Notes under the pieces: generated by a model
Told to the model about the DNA's origin: nothing
The model's input: the letters and a program-made list of their open reading frames with translations, nothing else
Databases searched by the model: none
In this document: positions 6,577-8,052 of the stretch, piece by piece
Position numbering within the stretch: position 1 is the first letter of the stretch
Layout of the letters: every line of letters begins with the position of its first letter
Assembly (NCBI GenBank): GCA_000438115.1
Contig: FR903560.1
Location: 1-8,052, forward strand
Source: Prevotella sp. CAG:617
GTDB taxonomy: Bacteria; Bacteroidota; Bacteroidia; Bacteroidales; Bacteroidaceae
Length of the DNA: 8,052 nt
Direction: 5' to 3'
Position numbers and translations under genes: made by a program

Positions 6577-6602
6577 CGTATGTCATGCAAACCGCTTTCC
6601 GC

Positions 6603-7589
6603 TCAATGTCGGGGCCTCAGCCACGGCTGCCGCAAAAACAGACGATACACCCACGGCAGCCTGAAGCCGGCGGCCGCCAGCCTGTGACGCCGTTTGTAAA
6701 TCATCTTCCGGTTGCGCAGCAGGCCAAACACGCCGTGCTGCTCCATCAGGTCCACGTAGCGCATCTTCTCCGCCAGGCCCAGGTCGCTCTCCCACAGGAA
6801 GAGCAGCAGCATATACGCCTTGTCGCCCATCACCGGCCCCAGGCATCCCGCCTGCCGCTCATGCTCCTGCAGGCGGTCCATCACCTTCAGCCAGCACGCC
6901 AGTCGGTAGGTGTAAAAGTCCGGCGTCTTCCGTTTGCTGATGCCCGCCATGTTGTGGCGGTAGTAGTAGCACACCCGGCTTTCCGAAGCCACCCTGCGGC
7001 AGTACATCAGCAGGTGCGGCGCAAATTCCAGGTCCTCCAGCGTGATGCCCTCCATCAGGCGCACCCCGTGCGTCACGGCCACCTCGCGCCTGAACAGCAG
7101 ACACCAGCACGCCATCTCCACCTCGCAGTGCAGCAGGTAGGTCCGTCCCGTCACCACGCCCGGCAGCTTGTGCGCCACGTTGCTCACCGCGCCCCGGTGC
7201 GTCTCGTCGGTATAGTCCTGCACGCCCAGCGTCAGCACGTCCAGCTCTTCCCGCTCCATGCGTTCCAGCAGGCGCGGGGCGCAGCGGGGCACGAGCAGGT
7301 CGTCGGCGTCCACCATCCACACGTACTCTCCCTGCGCCACCTCCAGCCCCCGGTTGCGGGCACACGAGGCGCCGCCGTGTTTTTCCTGCAAGGCGCGGAA
7401 AAATTTTTTCCTCCCTTCCCATTTTTGCAGCGTCTGCCACGAGCCGTCGGTGCTGCCGTCGTCCACGCACACCACCTCATACTCCCCCTCCTTCAGGCCC
7501 TGCTCCTCCAGCGAGCGCAGGCACGGCTCCAGGTACGGCCCGGCGTTGTACACCGGTATTACGAAACTCAAACGTATATGGTCCATCAT
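6603..7589 (-). CDS. Family 2 glycosyltransferase (GT-A fold)
   Basis: This 328-residue cytoplasmic enzyme transfers a sugar from a nucleotide donor, most likely while building a surface polysaccharide repeat unit. The GT2 motifs are in order: SFVIPVYNAGPYLEPCLRSL (8-27), VDDGSTDGS (42-50, nucleotide binding), GGASCARNRGL (72-82), and VDADD (93-97), the DxD-type metal/nucleotide site. LEDLEF (184-189) fits the ED motif that usually carries the catalytic base. The C-terminal part from about 200 is basic and helix-forming, with aromatic and arginine residues (YKRRHR), and may touch the membrane. Its ATG overlaps the upstream flippase stop by four bases (ATGA); a second ATG follows directly at 7586. 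The order flippase then glycosyltransferase points to a capsule, LPS or exopolysaccharide cluster. Donor and acceptor sugars cannot be told from this sequence. Confidence 0.93.
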   Translation of the reverse strand: MMDHIRLSFVIPVYNAGPYLEPCLRSLEEQGLKEGEYEVVCVDDGSTDGSWQTLQKWEGRKKFFRALQEKHGGASCARNRGLEVAQGEYVWMVDADDLLVPRCAPRLLERMEREELDVLTLGVQDYTDETHRGAVSNVAHKLPGVVTGRTYLLHCEVEMACWCLLFRREVAVTHGVRLMEGITLEDLEFAPHLLMYCRRVASESRVCYYYRHNMAGISKRKTPDFYTYRLACWLKVMDRLQEHERQAGCLGPVMGDKAYMLLLFLWESDLGLAEKMRYVDLMEQHGVFGLLRNRKMIYKRRHRLAAAGFRLPWVYRLFLRQPWLRPRH

Positions 7590-8052
7590 TCCTTCTCCTC
7601 TCCTTTAAGTCTGTCCGTGCGCCGCCAGCGCGCCAGCCGCCCGGCCGCCACTTCACACACGTAGCGACGCTCCTTGCGGTTCAGCCCCAGCACGTATGTC
7701 CACAATGCCGTCGAGGCCACGCACGTCGCCACCACTACGGCGCAGGCCGCCAGCTCCGGCAAATGAGCGTGTGCCCACGGGTAGGCCATGGCCGGCAGCA
7801 TCCACACCACCACGCCCACCTTAACGATGGGCCACATCACCTTGGTGTAATACTGCGCCACGCGCAGCCCAATCATCGGGTACACCAGCCACACCCTTAC
7901 CAGCTGCGTCAGCACCTCAATGCCCAGGTAAGCCAGCAGCACCTGGTTGGCACTCACGTGCCCCACGCGCAGCAGCACGTACCCCACCGGCACCACCGTC
8001 AGCAGCAGCGTGCCCTCCACCAGCTGGAAACGGCGGATGCGCCCCGTGGCGT
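7586..8052 (-). CDS. Polysaccharide flippase (Wzx-like), C-terminal part
   Basis: The last 154 residues of a membrane protein are visible; its 5' end lies beyond the right edge, and the frame stays open to base 8052. The visible part starts ATGRIRRFQLVEG and has likely transmembrane helices near 12-28, 35-60, 73-93 and 100-122, then a charged tail (123-154) ending KGEEKE. The order ATGxIxxxQLxEG, a hydrophobic segment containing a VP, and a YPMI loop fits the C-terminal region of Bacteroidales lipopolysaccharide/oligosaccharide flippases of the MOP superfamily, which move lipid-linked sugar units across the inner membrane. The GTG at 8020 is an internal valine and not a start. Its stop overlaps the start of the glycosyltransferase (ATGA), so the two are translated together. 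The family assignment rests on remembered features of only the C-terminal third. Confidence 0.78.
   Translation of the reverse strand, partial: ATGRIRRFQLVEGTLLLTVVPVGYVLLRVGHVSANQVLLAYLGIEVLTQLVRVWLVYPMIGLRVAQYYTKVMWPIVKVGVVVWMLPAMAYPWAHAHLPELAACAVVVATCVASTALWTYVLGLNRKERRYVCEVAAGRLARWRRTDRLKGEEKE

Noticed and set aside
6585..7664. Long + strand open frame (359 codons) opposite the glycosyltransferase and flippase end
   Set aside because: Its product is a His/Gln/Pro-rich string with no domain or motif, and it lies antisense to a gene with all GT2 motifs. High GC in the real gene removes stops from the opposite strand.

Overview
The window looks like a chromosomal segment of a Bacteroidales bacterium (Bacteroides/Prevotella-like), with fairly GC-rich genes. 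The evidence is the gene content: a YD-repeat secreted protein ending in the common GNW...IxYY form, an ECF sigma factor paired with a membrane partner, a periplasmic GH3 glycosidase carrying a SusC-type regulatory-like domain, and a flippase plus family 2 glycosyltransferase pair. Starts lack clear Shine-Dalgarno sequences, and two sites resemble the Bacteroides TTTG / TAnnTTTG promoter. No genus can be fixed from this alone.

Layout on the + strand: the 3' end of a tRNA gene (1-21) and a strong intrinsic terminator (46-80) open the window. A 360-base intergenic stretch follows, holding a short array of AGGTGGAG repeats. Next come a small secreted YD-repeat protein (442-1212) with a 14-bp perfect inverted repeat behind it; a two-gene operon of an ECF sigma factor and a four-helix membrane protein (1410-2503), closed by a terminator; and a second two-gene operon of an 858-residue GH3 beta-glycosidase (2685-5261) and, 8 bases later, an alkaline-phosphatase-superfamily phosphodiesterase (5270-6495). 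The phosphodiesterase frame is broken near its 47th codon. A long GC-rich hairpin (6519-6576) separates this operon from the convergent minus-strand genes.

On the - strand, a GT2 glycosyltransferase (6603-7589) overlaps by 4 bases (ATGA) the end of a Wzx-like polysaccharide flippase that runs off the right edge. They are probably the last two genes of a surface-polysaccharide cluster lying beyond the window.

Working together: the GH3 and the phosphodiesterase both carry export signals and probably act in the envelope, possibly on one phosphorylated or glycosylated substrate, although no SusC/SusD pair is present. The sigma/membrane-protein pair looks like a self-contained envelope-sensing regulator whose targets cannot be read from this sequence. 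I found no CRISPR array, transposase, toxin-antitoxin pair or recognised defence system. The points most worth a second look are the frameshift, the C-terminal domain fused to the GH3 enzyme, the repeat array beside the tRNA, and the palindrome in front of the sigma factor.
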